Source: Stenocarpella maydis (lineage: Eukaryota; Ascomycota; Sordariomycetes; Diaporthales; Diaporthaceae). Taken from it: a stretch of DNA of 64,000 nucleotides. The position numbers and the translations under genes are program-made. This document shows positions 1-11,967 of this stretch, one piece after another. The stretch lies in the NCBI GenBank assembly GCA_002270565.1, contig NQMI01000024.1, positions 310,001-374,000 on the forward strand, read 5' to 3'. The notes under the pieces are model-generated. The model saw nothing but the letters and a program-made list of their open reading frames with translations. It ran no database searches and was not told the origin of the DNA. The stretch's first letter is position 1. Each line of letters starts with the position of its first letter.

Positions 1-594
1 GGTGTGTCTCCTAATCGCCCCATATTCCTTCATCCCTCCCATACGTTTATCTTGGTGTAGACGCCACTGGCATAAGAGTCTTTAGCCAATATCCTGCATT
101 CCCGCTGACATGCATTCTCTTGGCGATAACCAGTCGTTCTTTAGTAGTACGCTTGTATGGTTTGGTACAGCAGTTGACGCTGCGGAAAGCGATGGCTCGA
201 GGATGTGAGTTCGAGATGAGGTGTGGATCGCAACAATCGCGTCGATTGTGCTGGCCGCCGCCACCGTTTGTCGGTCTTGGTTGTGGAATTCCAGGGAGCA
301 GAGGAAAAGCAACACGGGTTACAAGCCCTAGCAGCAAGAGTACACGTGAAATAGCCACACATGCCTGCTTTTGTATTTTCCATAGTAACATCAACTGGTT
401 CTCATAGCATAATAGCAATCTATTTGATAATATTGGGTGGTATCATGCATACGAAGGTACACATCATAGATCCAATGCCTGCTTGAGCGCTGCCGATATG
501 AACTCAGGAGCCATAGTAACACGCACACATATTAACAAATCAGGGTATTAATCCTCATTATCCAACATAATGCCGTAAAAGCAACGGACTCTCT
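1..594. other. Left edge, no gene seen
   Basis: No reading frame here looks like a protein on either strand. The right-hand part is the 3' flank of the CsbD-like gene, which is read leftward. Nothing repetitive was noticed. Confidence 0.5.
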
Positions 595-1052
595 CTACTC
601 CTTCTTTGCACTGGTTTCCCCCTCCCTCACCATCCCCTCGCACCCCACAGCCTTACCAGCCATCTCCTCCGCCCTGCCGTACCCCCAGCTGCCCGCGTCG
701 CGGCCCTCGGCCGCAGCCTTCATGTCCGCCGCGCCGCGCGCCTTGGCCTGCTCCCCGGAGGCCTTCCACGCCTTTGAGCCTGTGAAGTTGCCAATGGTGG
801 CCTTTGGGATTGAATGTTAGCGGGTCCCGCCCCCCAGGTGTCTCCTAAACGTTAAGGGAGGAAGGGTGTCGGTGATTGTTGCGGTTGTGGGCGAAGGGAG
901 ACCCTCCCGGAATGAGTCTGGGTGGACGGATATCTCTTCTTTTAAACAAAAAGAAGAAGGGGGGGGCTTATTTGACTCACCTCCGTGGCACCCTTGACGT
1001 ACTCGGCGTGTCCTCCAACAAGGCTGGGCTGCTGGTTCTCGGTGCTAGACAT
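595..1052 (-). CDS. CsbD-like small stress protein (two exons)
   Basis: Exon 1 is 1052..981 and exon 2 is 801..595, giving 92 residues. The intron (802..980) has a GTGAGT donor, a CTAAC branch point and an AAAG acceptor. The protein starts MSSTENQQPSLVGGHAEY and has the short, charged, Gly/Ala-rich composition with GNFTGSKAW and KARGAADMK segments typical of fungal CsbD-like proteins, sometimes annotated as mismatched-base-pair and cruciform-DNA recognition proteins. In bacteria CsbD is a sigma-B general stress protein; its molecular function is unknown. No signal peptide or membrane segment is visible, so it is probably cytosolic or nuclear. A CRE-like site and two AGGGG elements lie upstream, which fits stress control. 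The family call rests on composition and motifs recalled from fungal homologues; the gene model itself is strong because the frame stays open across a clean intron. Confidence 0.85.
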
Positions 1053-1275
1053 GTTGGTAGCTATTGCTCACGTTCTGAACTGATGATACTAGGATATTGC
1101 TCGACAAGGAAGGTTATTTCCGAGTTATGCCTGCGGCCTTTCTTCAAGCTCAAGATACAAAAGATACCCAAAATCACTCCTGAACAAAGGGATTTGATAA
1201 AATTCGTGAGTTGATGTAATAAGCCCGACGCTCGAGGCGTTTCAATATGACGTACTCGACCACCCGGGGCAAATT

Positions 1276-1283
1276 TGACGTCA
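1276..1283. promoter_or_regulatory. CRE palindrome TGACGTCA, with AGGGG elements nearby
   Basis: A perfect TGACGTCA octamer lies 224 bases upstream of the ATG of the leftward CsbD-like gene. A half site (TGACGTAC) is near 1249, and AGGGG stress-type elements are at 1412..1416 and 1418..1422. Fungal ATF/CREB bZIP factors bind the octamer and C2H2 factors of the Msn2 type bind AGGGG. Function here is inferred from position only. The rest of 1053..2139 shows only a short tandem repeat near 1322..1352. Confidence 0.45.
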
Positions 1284-2139
1284 TCCAGCGGCCTCTTGGA
1301 TGTGCGTGTCGCCTATTCGACAACCACAACATCGACCACAACATCGACCACACCACCACATCCGCAGTGTATTTTGATCCCGTGGTGCTGGTCGATCTCT
1401 CTGGTGGGGGGAGGGGGAGGGGTTCGCCTCAAGGTATGAAGTAGGGTCGATTGGCGGTCGGTCACCTTGCGGGACGCCGTCAGACATGATTCTGGACAGC
1501 GTCAGTTGTCACCACATCCAGCTAATTCTAGAGAGGCAGTATATTGGCCAGGTATCCTCTGATAAGGCCAACATATTCTTTGCCAGAAAGGGTGTATCAA
1601 ATATTGGTGACGCGGAATGCCGGATTTGATAGACCGTTTAAACGGCTGGGCCAGTGTTGCGACCAGCGTGCGTCTTGTAGGTCAAGACCCGCCTGAATTC
1701 TTGATACCACGAAGTCCTCGCCGCAGCCATAAATAAGCCTGTCGATCACTAATGTATATGCATATATGACAAGGAATCGTGAGTGTGATGATTCGGTGAT
1801 TGTCTCGTCTCTCGTCTATTGCCCTTCTATTTCATCTACTGGTATCTGGTTCTACTGCGCACGCTGGGGTCTTTCTCTTCCAGCCAAAATCCTCAACAAA
1901 CCACGCAGACCCGTGCCTCCTCCTATAGGGCCTCCATTCCCTGGAGCAGGAGACATTGTAGATCCTGTGTCTATCTCTCTATGACGGACTAGAAAACCTC
2001 CCTGCGTGTTGAACCTCTGGGCCACATAACTCGTAGAATAGACAAATGCTCTAAGTCAGACCCAAATGAACGCCGAAGCCCCTCATTCCCGGAACTTTTT
2101 TTCTGTTTTAAGAGAAAACAAATGCTTCGCAAGAGGTCT

Positions 2140-5100
2140 TTAGATGTCATCCTCGTCAGAGAAGACCTCCTCACCCCTCTTACGGCGAGCCATACGCTCC
2201 TTCTTCTTCTTTCGTGCCTCGCTATAAACACGGTTAGCTTATGCGTCAGTTGACAGGTGGGGATACTGGAAAATGCTAACCTGGAAGTCAGCTTGGCCTT
2301 CTTCTTCGTGGACACGATCTTGTTGCCCATGGCATCGAACTTCTCCTCCTCCTCATCCTCCTTCTTGTCCAGCCTGGGGCCAGAGCCCTGGCCCTGAACC
2401 CAGTTGTGACCAGAAGGCGTCATCTTACCGTCCATGACAGCCCAGACTTCCTCAGTGAGATCCTTGGTGAACTCGGAGTTGTGAGTGATGATGATGACAC
2501 CACCCTCGAACTTCTTGATGGCCTTAGACAGGGCACCGAGAGAGTCACGGTCAAGGTAGTTGGTGGGCTCGTCAAGGACGATCAGGTGGGGTCGCTGCCA
2601 AGAGCAAGCAGCCAGGACGACCTTGACACGCTGACCACCAGAGAGACCCTTCATGCGAGAGTGAGAGACCAGCTCAGCGTCGAGACCAAAGTTCTCGCAG
2701 TGAGCCTCAATCTCCTTTCGGACCAGAGGACGGAACTGACCGGACGCGAGAGCCTCCTTCATGTCGACCTCAGCGACCAGCTTCTGGTGAGAAGCCAGCA
2801 GCTCGGTACGGGGCAACCACTCGTTGTCGGCAGTCATCATGGGCACCTCACGCTCGTTCTTCTGGCCGGCGTTCTCAACCAGGGCGAAAGAGCACTCATA
2901 CTCGTAAGAGTTCTTGAGCTTTCTGCGGGAGTGGATACCGATGATACGACGCTGGGTGCCGTTGATCCTGAAGATCTTCCTGGCGGCCTGCTCGTCGTCC
3001 TCTGTGATGACCTTATTGGCACGGTCCATGGTTTCACGATCCTCGCCGGTCTGGAATCGCCACTGGATGTACTCGGATGGGGTCTTCTCTAGGTGGTTGT
3101 CGATGTGAGCGAAGGCGTGCTGCTTGATGTAGGCGATACGGATGTTCTCGTGTGCCCAGATCTCACCGGAGGTGGGGATGAGTTCACCAGTGAGGACATT
3201 GATGACGGTTGACTTTCCGGCACCGTTGGGGCCGATGACGGCAATACGCGAACCGAGAGAGCACTGGAAGGTAATGTCCGTGATCTGGGGCTTACTTGTG
3301 CCAGGGTACTGGAAGGACATCTTGTTGGCACGCAGGATAGCCTTGGCCTTGGTCTTGACACCCTCGAGGAAACCGGGCTCGGGGAAGGTGAACTCCATCT
3401 CGGAAGCACCCAGCTCGAAGTAGGACTTGGCCGCGGGGTTCTTGCGGACGAAGTCCTCCAGGTTTCCCTTGTAGGTCTTGAGCTTGAAGCGCTCGTAGTT
3501 GATGACGTACTGGCAGATGCGGTTGAGGAAGCCAGAGTCGTGGGAGACGATGATGGAAGTGCAGGGGGAGTTCTCGAGGTACTCCTCGAGCCACTTGACA
3601 TTCTTCACATCCAAGTGGTTGGTAGGCTCGTCGAGGAGCAGAATGTCGGGGTTCTCGAAGACGGCACGGCACAGGGCGAGCTTCATCTTCCAACCACCAG
3701 AGAGCGAGGTGATGAGACCGTTGGTCATGTACTCGGTGAAGCCGAACTCATTGAGACGAGCGCGGACATCCGCTTCGGTAGCCTCGACCTTGGCCTCCTC
3801 CAGCTTCTTCATCGTCCACTCAATAGTAGTCATCTCGGTGTCAGCAGCATCAAGGTCGTGCTCGACGAACACGGTCTTGACCTCGCTCTGCTTGGGGAAA
3901 CCCTCGACTTGCTCGTTGTTGATGGCACGCATGAGAGTAGACTTTCCGGCACCGTTGGGGCCGCAGAGACCGTAACGACGGCCACGCTTGAGGCGGATGC
4001 GGGTGTTGTTGAGCAGAATCTTGGCACCGTAGGCGAGGGAGAACTCGCACTCACACAGATCGGGGTTCTCGTCGTCCTCATCCTCGGGGCGGTCACCACC
4101 GGCGGCAGCCTCGGGGGAAGCCCGCTGGCGGAGAGACTCAATGACGGCATCGGCATCGTCGTCGCCGACGAGCACGGAGACGTAGGTCTTAAGCTTGTCA
4201 ACCCAGGATCTGGAGTCCGTCTCCTTCTCGTCGATGAGCTCGCCAGCAATGGCAGCGATGTGCTCGAGGACGGGGTTGAACTTGTCGCCAGTGACGGCCT
4301 TGTGCTTGGCGGAGAGAACGTCCTTGAGGTGACCCAGAACGATCTTGATCTCGCTGTGGTGGGTGGGCTCAGGGATCTTGCCGTTCTGGATGTTGCCAAC
4401 GCGGGCAAGGGTGTCGAGAGCCTGCTTGGTCTTTCCACGAGCCTCGGGATCAGCCAAGTTCTCGTAGTTCTTGTTCAAAGCAGGCCACATCTTGGGCAAG
4501 AATGGGTTGACAATGTTGGGGTCGTCTACAAGCTTGCACATGTTGTCAACAATGACGGCGGACTTTCGCTTGATGGCAGTCTCTCGCTCGGACAGACCAC
4601 GGTCCAGAAGAGGGACCATGAGGGCCAGGGTAGGCTGCTCGACCTGGGTGACGAAAGTGGTGGCACCGAGCAGATGGACGGTCTCGGGGACGTTCTCTGG
4701 CTTGGCGATACACTTGATGAGCTCCGGGATGAACTTCTCGATATCCTTGTTGGAGATGAGGGTGCAGAGCCTCTCCATGGCCTTGTAGGCGCGCTCCTTG
4801 ACCTCCTTCTTGGTATCCCACATGGCCTCGGAAATGACGGGCAGCAGGTCGGGGACACGGAAGGTGGTCTGGACGGAGGCGGTCTCGACGAGCTTGTCGA
4901 GGATGTCGAGGACGAGCATCTTCTCTTGCCACTTCTGGGCATTTCGAAGAGACTCGTTCAAGGGCTGAATGATGTTCTTGATGGCGTTGGGGTTGACGGC
5001 CTCGGCGATGGCCAGACCGGCAGCGAAGGCAGCGGTCTTGACGGCGGTGATCTTGTCACCGGCGCTAGCCAGGACGCCGGGGAGGAGGGCGACGAGGAAA

Positions 5101-5801
5101 GGCTCGACATGTGCGGAGACCTCGGAGTGGCGGGAAATAGTCTCGATGGCATTCAGAGCCCTCTCGCGAGCAGCGGCATCCTTCTTGTTGCCGAGCTGCT
5201 TCTTGAGGCCCTCGATGGTCCTGCAGGGATTCACATGTTAGCGCTGTGTCCCACCCAAAATCGATCAGAAGCTCTGCCGGGAGCGCGGGATTTTTTTAGT
5301 GGGTAGAGTTGGCCAGTTTGGGCGCCGAGAGTGCAGCCAGACGCCTAAAACCCGCACATTCAGCGGGGGCTTTTTGGGGGCAGACTTGGGTTAACCCCAA
5401 TGTCGCAGCCGCCCAAATTGCCACCCGAAACGCATATGCAAAAATTTTGCACCGGCAAAAGCCGAACACACCAGGCCAGGCGCTCCCCTCCTGTAGTTCG
5501 CACGCTGCAGAACAGAGAAGCCCGCACGCAGCTGCGAATAGCGAAGAGGAGGCGAGGAAGGGCAGAGCAAAGTCGCCGAGCATGTGGGTTTTTGCCTTGC
5601 TGCAATAACGCGAATGACTGGGAAGACTGATGGATCTGGTACTCACTTGATAGGAACATCGAAGTCCTGAATGGGACCGTTGATGAATGAGGCCAGCTCG
5701 AGAGAAGAGCCCTTGATCTCAGCGGCATCCTTGGAGATGTTGAGCTTAGACATGAGCTCGTCGAGCACCTTGATGCTCTGTGCGTTTTCCTTGGCAGCCA
5801 T
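2140..5801 (-). CDS. Elongation factor 3 (eEF3), ABC-F type ATPase
   Basis: Three exons, 5801..5647, 5220..2281 and 2221..2140, encode 1058 residues, the usual length for fungal eEF3. eEF3 is the ribosome-bound ATPase that releases E-site tRNA during translation elongation in fungi. The N-terminal third is HEAT-repeat-like, followed by a helical bundle. The first ABC domain has GPNGAGKST near residue 471, [14 protein letters not shown] and [12 protein letters not shown]. The second has GPNGAGKST near 714, with a chromodomain-type insertion, [13 protein letters not shown] and [12 protein letters not shown] near 930. The C-terminus is lysine-rich and ends in an acidic FSDEDDI. Intron 1 is long (5221..5646, 426 bases, GTGAGT...CTGCAG) and intron 2 is 2222..2280. 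Splicing of intron 2 is required for the natural basic tail. A CTTTTCTCCCGCAG sequence just upstream of the ATG suggests a further 5'UTR intron. This is the most secure call in the window. Confidence 0.98.
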
Positions 5802-8800
5802 GCTGTTTGATTTTTTTGTGTATAATCTGCGGGAGAAAAGAGAGAGATCTATGTAGAGCGTCGACAAGCCGTGAGGTGTGCCGGACCGAAGAGGTGTCTA
5901 TTCAAGATAGAAGGGGGGTCGTGTCGGATGGTCGAGAAAACAGAGACGCCACAGCAAGAGAGTCGATGGAGGTCGAATCCTGCTGCTCTATCGAGGCCTC
6001 TGGGTCTGGTCTAACCAAAGGGATCCCGGACCTCGAGTCTAGATGTCTAAGACCGAGTGGAGGAAATGCTCGAGCTGCTGCTTGTCGTTGTCGTCGACGA
6101 GACCACAACAGTCTGCAGGATGAGCAGAATAGAAGGATGGGTATTAAGGGAAAGAAAAACGGAGGGTGGGTATGTGTCGGGAGAAAGAGGGTGGGTGGGA
6201 AAATGGAAGAGGTGGCTTTATTAAAAGCGCAAGAGAGGGCGGAGGGAGCGTGGGCAGGCTGACTGACTAAGGGTGGGAATTTTGAAAAGGCTGGAAAACT
6301 TTTTTTTCTGCCCAAAAAAGTTCGGGTTGCAGTGGTAGTGCTGCAGCTACCAGGGGTGGCGGAGGGAGTGCTAGCCGTCAAAGGGGTCCAAGAGAGTTGC
6401 CCAGTCTGGTTCACCCAGGGCTGCCAGGCCAGGTACCGTTTCAATCCCCTCAGACAACGAGAACTGTGGTGGGTGGGGGGCAAATGGGGGGGGGATGGCC
6501 ACCACCCAACTCTGCTTGGGTCCAGGATTACCCCACCATTGATTGGCTGGTTATCGTTATCGGAAAACTACGCTAGACCAAAAGTGGCAGCAAGTCAGGG
6601 CGGTGAGGGCAGCGAATTTCATGCTTGGAGGGGCAGCACAATGTGGCATTGCCATTTTCACTTTTCCGTCCGTCTGGATCCGACATCCATCAGCATCAGC
6701 ATCCGTCACCGTCGCCATCACCGTCACCGTCGGCAAGTGACTGACTGGCCTGCACCGGACAGCCTCCACAAATTCAACCCACTGTTCTAGCGACAAGGTT
6801 CGCCACGCTGGCCCTCGTCAACATTATTGACACGACTCGAGCATGGCGATACTGTGCTGTGCTCTTGTCAACGTCGCAGTTCTGGCTCAGCAACCAGCAT
6901 TCACTGTCAGATGTGTACAGCACTGTTTCAAACCTAGAGTCTCCTGCTCTCTTGCTTTGTCGATTTGTTATCAGCCATGAGTGCGATAAGCCAGCTGTCC
7001 TGATAATGGGTCCCTGCCCCTTGTTGTTCTGACTGGTCCCCGTCGCAACGACCCTGGCGAACCGTCCATGTCCGGCTTGTTTGCTGCGTGGATGCAGAAA
7101 ATGCATGTTTCCAGAACGGCACGCTTGACGCCCATCCGATACTCTTTCTTCTTTCTGGAGACAGTCGGGTGAGCCCTCCCCGCCACGGGTTCTCCGAGGC
7201 CCAACGTCTGGACTCCGGGATTAGAAACCAAAGCCAGGCCGTCGCAGCATGCAACATCCCAGTAATTCCAAACGAGGGCCAGGCCCAAACCAGACGTCTA
7301 ATGGCAATGCTGGCCTTTCTGTGTTATACATCGCGGGATACCAAAGGTAACTTAACTGAACTGGTTGGCCTGGGTAGCGTAATACTACCCCCGGTCATCA
7401 TACACCAACTACCGTCGACGACTGTTTTATTCCATCCGTCTGGTTGACTCTTTCCCATGCCCAATATGAGTACTTTGTTTTGTTGCCTTGCGTTGCGTTG
7501 CATGGGGGCTATGTGCGGCGTAAGCACACCCATTAATACCTGCAACCTGTCAGCATCTCAGCCCGCCCGTCAGCCCATCTCTGCGACCAGCGTTGGCGCG
7601 AGGATCCCATCAGCTTTTTATTATTATCACCATGGCAATGCGGATGGTATGCTCACCTGCATCCCTCGTCTTCCTGCTTACACGACCATTGACGAGGCCC
7701 CTGCCGCTAACCCTGGCCATATTCCGGCCCCTCGCTACTTTTCGCGGGGCCCCAGGTTTTGGCTGTTAGCTCCGTGCCCATCCTTTTTGTGCGACAGCCA
7801 GTATCGGTCCAGTGGCATTTCTGCTCGATAATATTTCCAGGTAGGAACCCGACTCCCAAAGGCCCGTAGACGATTCCGATCTATCATGCCGCACCTTCTC
7901 CTTACCGCCAGGTCCCACCATCACACCCGCTGCTGCCATCACAGACACTATTCGGGAGGGCACACCGTAAGCCCAGCAATCAGGCCATGCATTGTTGGGC
8001 CGTAAGTCGTACGCAGCTTGTCTACTGGGCGGCCTGCCTTGACTGCAAGCCAGCCGAGAACATCGGTGCTTTGCGGCGCAGCCCGGCTTTCCAGCAGGAC
8101 ATCCAGATGCAAACCAGGGCCGTCGAGGTCGCAGGCGACTCAATAACGGGATTACTCCGGCCAAATCGCAGTGTTCTGCTTGCCACCCGCTCCGGCGGCA
8201 ACCCTCTGCCGTACACGTCATGCTTCAGGGCAAAAACTGATGACAGCCAGGAAGAACGGCCTCGTGAGCGCCTGCAAACCACATCGTGCTAAAAGCAGGC
8301 AGGCGAGTGGCGGGAGTCTGATACAGTGATATGGCGCCAACACATTGCCGCCCTCCCCTATGCCAGGAAGCTGCATCCTTGCGCCGTGCTCGGTGAGAAA
8401 TCCGAGCCCTTCGATCACATTCGGCCTCGGAGCATCTTCCCAGACCGTAAACTGTCCAGCAACATAACCGGAGGCGTGGCACAGCTGTAATCATCCGTCC
8501 GTAACAAGGAACTCACCCGATGACAAATTTTGCTTCAGTGTTAAATATCCGCCCCCTGGTGCAGAACCAACAAGATCATGGTGACGCCGTGGTGTGCTGC
8601 CGCGTGGACTGGCACGCGACAAAACCGGTCTCTGGTTATTAGTCTGGCTACGCCGCTCGTGGGTGGCGAGGTCGGCGCAGATGGAGTCTTGTAGCTCTTT
8701 TGAGAGCCAATCCAGACCGCTGAGGTGTGGTCGACTTCAGCAGGTCCTCTTACACGCTAGCCCCAGAGCGGAGGGGGACGAATATCTCGAGATGATGATA

Positions 8801-9309
8801 TGCTATTCGGCACCGACGGGGCCTTGGCGTCAGTACAGGGCATCCAATTCCCGGCCAAGACCCGGACACGCCCCGATAAGCAGAGTCAGATGCGGACGTC
8901 TTCCAGGCAGACTGCCTATTGCCCAGGGTTTTGTATACAACGCAAAATGGAAAATATCGTCATGAATCTACAGAACGTTCGAACGTAAACTAAGCTGTTA
9001 AATTATAGCAGTTTGAGTCCCACGTGACCTCGCAGTCCTGAGTGAAATCATGTGTTCGTATGAATATGCAATTTCAAATATGTACAGACCTTCTTGGTAT
9101 CGGCGATTCTACTGGTTGCGCTCCGTTCATGAGGACATGCAAAATCCACCCGCTCTAGCCTCCTAAATTCTAGATCAATCCTCGCCATTGCAAAAAGAAC
9201 CAGTAACTCCATAACTGACCCCTCCAGAAGGGCTCATGCTCCTTGCTATGCCCTGAAAACAACGAGCTCCTGTACCATGGATGGGGAGGGAAATAGAAAA
9301 GAGGATATC
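5802..9309. other. Intergenic region with the tef3 promoter
   Basis: The left part is the 5'UTR and promoter of tef3. A CCAAT box on the minus strand is at 6542..6546, about 740 bases upstream of the ATG. Imperfect CATCAGCATC/CACCGTCGC triplet runs lie near 6688..6735. Reading frames up to about 150 codons occur on both strands between 6.7 and 9.0 kb, but none has a recognisable domain, signal peptide or convincing splice pattern. I see no gene here. Confidence 0.5.
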
Positions 9310-10245
9310 TCAAAGAATCTGCACCGCCTGCAGCACATAGACCAGACCAAGGCCCGCCAGAGCAAAAATGGCACCACCACTCAGCCCAGAGTCAGGCCTA
9401 TGGTCCGACGAGGAAGAAGACGACCCGCCCTTGGATGATGACGACGAGGACGATGAGCACGAGGAACAGGACGAAGAAGACCCAGCCGCACCCGTCGCCG
9501 ACGGCGCCCCCGCGGCAGCCGTCCCGGTAGCGGTCGTGCCGGTAGCGGTCGCGCCGGCAGCGGCCCTGTCGGTCATGGCAGCCCAGGCGGCATACTCGCC
9601 GCTCTGCGCCTGCGCGATGGCCAGGTCAAAGGGCCCGTAGGGCTCCCCGTTCAACGTGTGGTCCGAGAGGGCGGTGTCCGGGTCGGCCGGGTCGGCGACG
9701 GGGTCGTAGGCAAAGGCGTACGAAAACGTGGTCGTGGTGTTTGCGGCGCCGAACGAGTCGGAGTTGAGGCAGCCGCCGCAGACGAAGGTGGCCGAGACGT
9801 GCGTGTCGTTGACAAAGGTGCCCTCGGGGATCTGCGTGATCTTGATGGGGTTCGCCTTGTAGAGGTTTGCGCCGTCGGAGACGTCGTAGCCCGTCGCGAC
9901 GCGGGGGGAGACCATGACTGCGTCCTCGGAGGTGGAGCCTTTGGCGGCGGTATTGGGCCAGGCGACGACCATGAGGGGGCCCGTCATGGAGGTGCCAAAG
10001 TCGACACCGCCCCAGCCGCCTCCGTTTTTGAGGGGCGAAACGAGCTGGATGATGACGTCCTGCTTGATCTCTGTGGGCAGGGCCATTCCGAACTGGAAGC
10101 CCATGTTCGCATAGCCGAGGAATGTGATGTTCGAGTTGCTGTCGACGTAGTTGATGGCCTGGGGCAGGCCATCGTTGTTGGCTGCTGTGGTTGTGCCCGC
10201 GATGGACAGAATGAGAGCCACGAGAGTTGTGAGCAAGGCGTGCAT
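9310..10245 (-). CDS. Surface-anchored CDH-type cytochrome domain protein (AA8-like)
   Basis: A single exon of 311 residues. Residues 1-21 form a signal peptide (MHALLTTLVALILSIAGTTTA). Residues about 25-225 resemble the haem b cytochrome domain of cellobiose dehydrogenase, with a YANMGFQFGMALP strand, a WGGVDFGTSMTG turn, a CGGC pair that may form a disulfide, and a SDHTLNG segment. The domain uses Met and His haem ligands; the Met in FGMALP and the His in SDHT are candidates, which is inference. A Ser/Thr/Ala-rich linker follows, and the C-terminus is hydrophobic (IFALAGLGLVYVLQAVQIL), fitting a GPI anchor or a single membrane segment. No flavin dehydrogenase domain is attached. Such proteins may pass electrons to lytic polysaccharide monooxygenases or metals at the cell surface. 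It stands alone, with no neighbour of related function. Confidence 0.85.
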   Translation of the reverse strand: MHALLTTLVALILSIAGTTTAANNDGLPQAINYVDSNSNITFLGYANMGFQFGMALPTEIKQDVIIQLVSPLKNGGGWGGVDFGTSMTGPLMVVAWPNTAAKGSTSEDAVMVSPRVATGYDVSDGANLYKANPIKITQIPEGTFVNDTHVSATFVCGGCLNSDSFGAANTTTTFSYAFAYDPVADPADPDTALSDHTLNGEPYGPFDLAIAQAQSGEYAAWAAMTDRAAAGATATGTTATGTAAAGAPSATGAAGSSSSCSSCSSSSSSSSKGGSSSSSSDHRPDSGLSGGAIFALAGLGLVYVLQAVQIL

Positions 10246-11136
10246 TGTGAAGGAGTGAGTGGTCTGGAAAATTGGCCTGCAATTTTCGCCAAGTCTGAAG
10301 GTGCACGGGATTGAGAAGAGGAGTGAGCTTGGTTGCTCTCACGGCCAGCCTTGCGGCCATGTAGAAGGGGTGCCGTGGCCGACCTTAGTTATATGTCTTG
10401 GCCTTGGATGTGATGGCCGTCCCGGGAGGCTGTGAACGAGTGACAAACGATTGGCCGTGAGTCGTTCTCGAAGAAACAACTGCGCATTGTAGTACGAGTC
10501 GCCTAAGGTGGCCCCCTGCAGGGGATGGATGTTTCAACGCCAAGAAAAGAGCAGACCATAGAGCAACCTCAGCCAACCATGCGACAAGGTTTATTGATTG
10601 ACGGTGATCGACTGGCTGGGTATAACCACTGGAGGTATGTCTATTGCGAACAAAACGCGCCAGGAAAAGTCAAGAGATAGAAGACAAAAGATAGGGGACG
10701 GGACGCTACAGCCGTTGATCGACAGAACCCTGAGAACAGGCCCCCCAACACCCCTCCATCCTGAGAGGGTATGTACTCCAGCAGGGTTTGGTGCACACAC
10801 AATCACAACATGACGGGCGGGGTACGCTTTCTCACCAGTTGGACCAACCGAAGATAACATCAGACAATTTTGGAAGGAAAAAAAAAGAGAGAGGATGTTT
10901 TGAGCCTTGGATCGCTGGCATGGTTACTAGGTATTTGCATGATATGAAATCCTTTCCCACTAGTATCTCCACATGCAACCGAGTTGCCCGATGGCAGTGG
11001 GCCTCCTATTAGGTATACCTCAGAGTCAAAGTAAAGCATGCAACTTGGCCGAGTCTAATTCAACGACGTCCTTCTCCTCATTCCTGTCTCAACCAAACTC
11101 ACCCGGTATATACTGCTCACATCCACATCGACGAGA
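10246..11136. other. Divergent intergenic region
   Basis: This lies between the leftward cytochrome-domain gene and the rightward SDR gene and should carry both promoters. A TATATA sequence lies near 11106, about 30 bases before the SDR start, too close for a classical TATA box unless the leader is very short. No reading frame with protein character was seen. Confidence 0.4.
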
Positions 11137-11967
11137 ATGCAGCTCGGACTACAGGGCAAGGTAGTTTTGGTGACAGGTACGCATTCATGGAGTACCATGG
11201 CATCACGACAGCGGCCGAGCGAATTCTGACCGTGACCAGGCGGTACTAAGAGCATCGGTCTCTCCATCGTCAAGTCCTTCCTTGAGGAGGGTGCAATCGT
11301 TCACTTCTGCTCGCGGACAACCTCAGACGTCGTCGCCACCGAGCAGTCCCTCTCATCGTCCTACCGCGAGGCCAAGGTCCACGGCCACACCGTGGACATG
11401 TCGAACTCCGAGCAGGTATCGGGCTGGGTGAAGCAGTGCGTGAGCGTCAGCGGCCGGATCGACGTCATTGTTTCAAACGTCTCGGCGCTCGCGGTGGAAA
11501 ACAGCCGCGCGAACTGGGACTCGACCTACCAGACCGACATCGTCGGCACCTACACCCTGGTCGACACCGCCACCCCGCACCTCAAGGAGACCAAGGGCAG
11601 CATCGTCACCATCTCCTCCGTCTCGGGCCGCTACATCGACTTCACCGCGCCCTCGCCCTATGGCGCCTTCAAGGCCGCCCTGGTGCACTACACCTCGCAG
11701 TTGGCGCACAGGCTCGCGCCCTCGGGCGTCAGGGCTAACTCCGTCAGCCCCGGCAACATCTACGTCGAGGACGGCGTCTGGGGCAGCATCGAGCGGGGGA
11801 GGCCCGAGTTCTTTGCGGAGCAGGTCAGGGCGAACCCGATGGGCAGGATGGGAAAGCCCCAGGAGGTCGCGGACGCGGTGCTGTGGCTGGCGAGCGACAG
11901 GGCCAGCTTCGTGAGCGGCACCAACTTGCTCGTTGATGGGGCTGTCTCCCCTGGGGTGCAATTCTGA
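11137..11967 (+). CDS. Short-chain dehydrogenase/reductase
   Basis: Two exons, 11137..11176 and 11240..11967, give 255 residues, the standard length for a classical SDR. The 63-base intron (GTACGC donor, CTGAC branch, CCAG acceptor) falls inside the nucleotide-binding glycine motif. After splicing the N-terminus reads VVLVTGGTKSIG, the TGxxxxIG Rossmann motif. The active-site Ser is in TISSVSGRY and the YxxxK motif is YGAFK, downstream of a SNVSA version of NNAG. The C-terminus has the usual ASFVSGTNLLVDGA substrate-loop signature. It is probably a cytosolic NAD(P)-dependent oxidoreductase. The substrate cannot be named and no neighbouring gene suggests a pathway. Confidence 0.93.

Noticed and set aside
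3540..5306. 588-codon plus-strand open frame opposite eEF3
   Set aside because: It is the antisense shadow of a strongly codon-biased gene; its repetitive Leu/Gly/Asp composition is the expected by-product and no promoter or splice signals support it.
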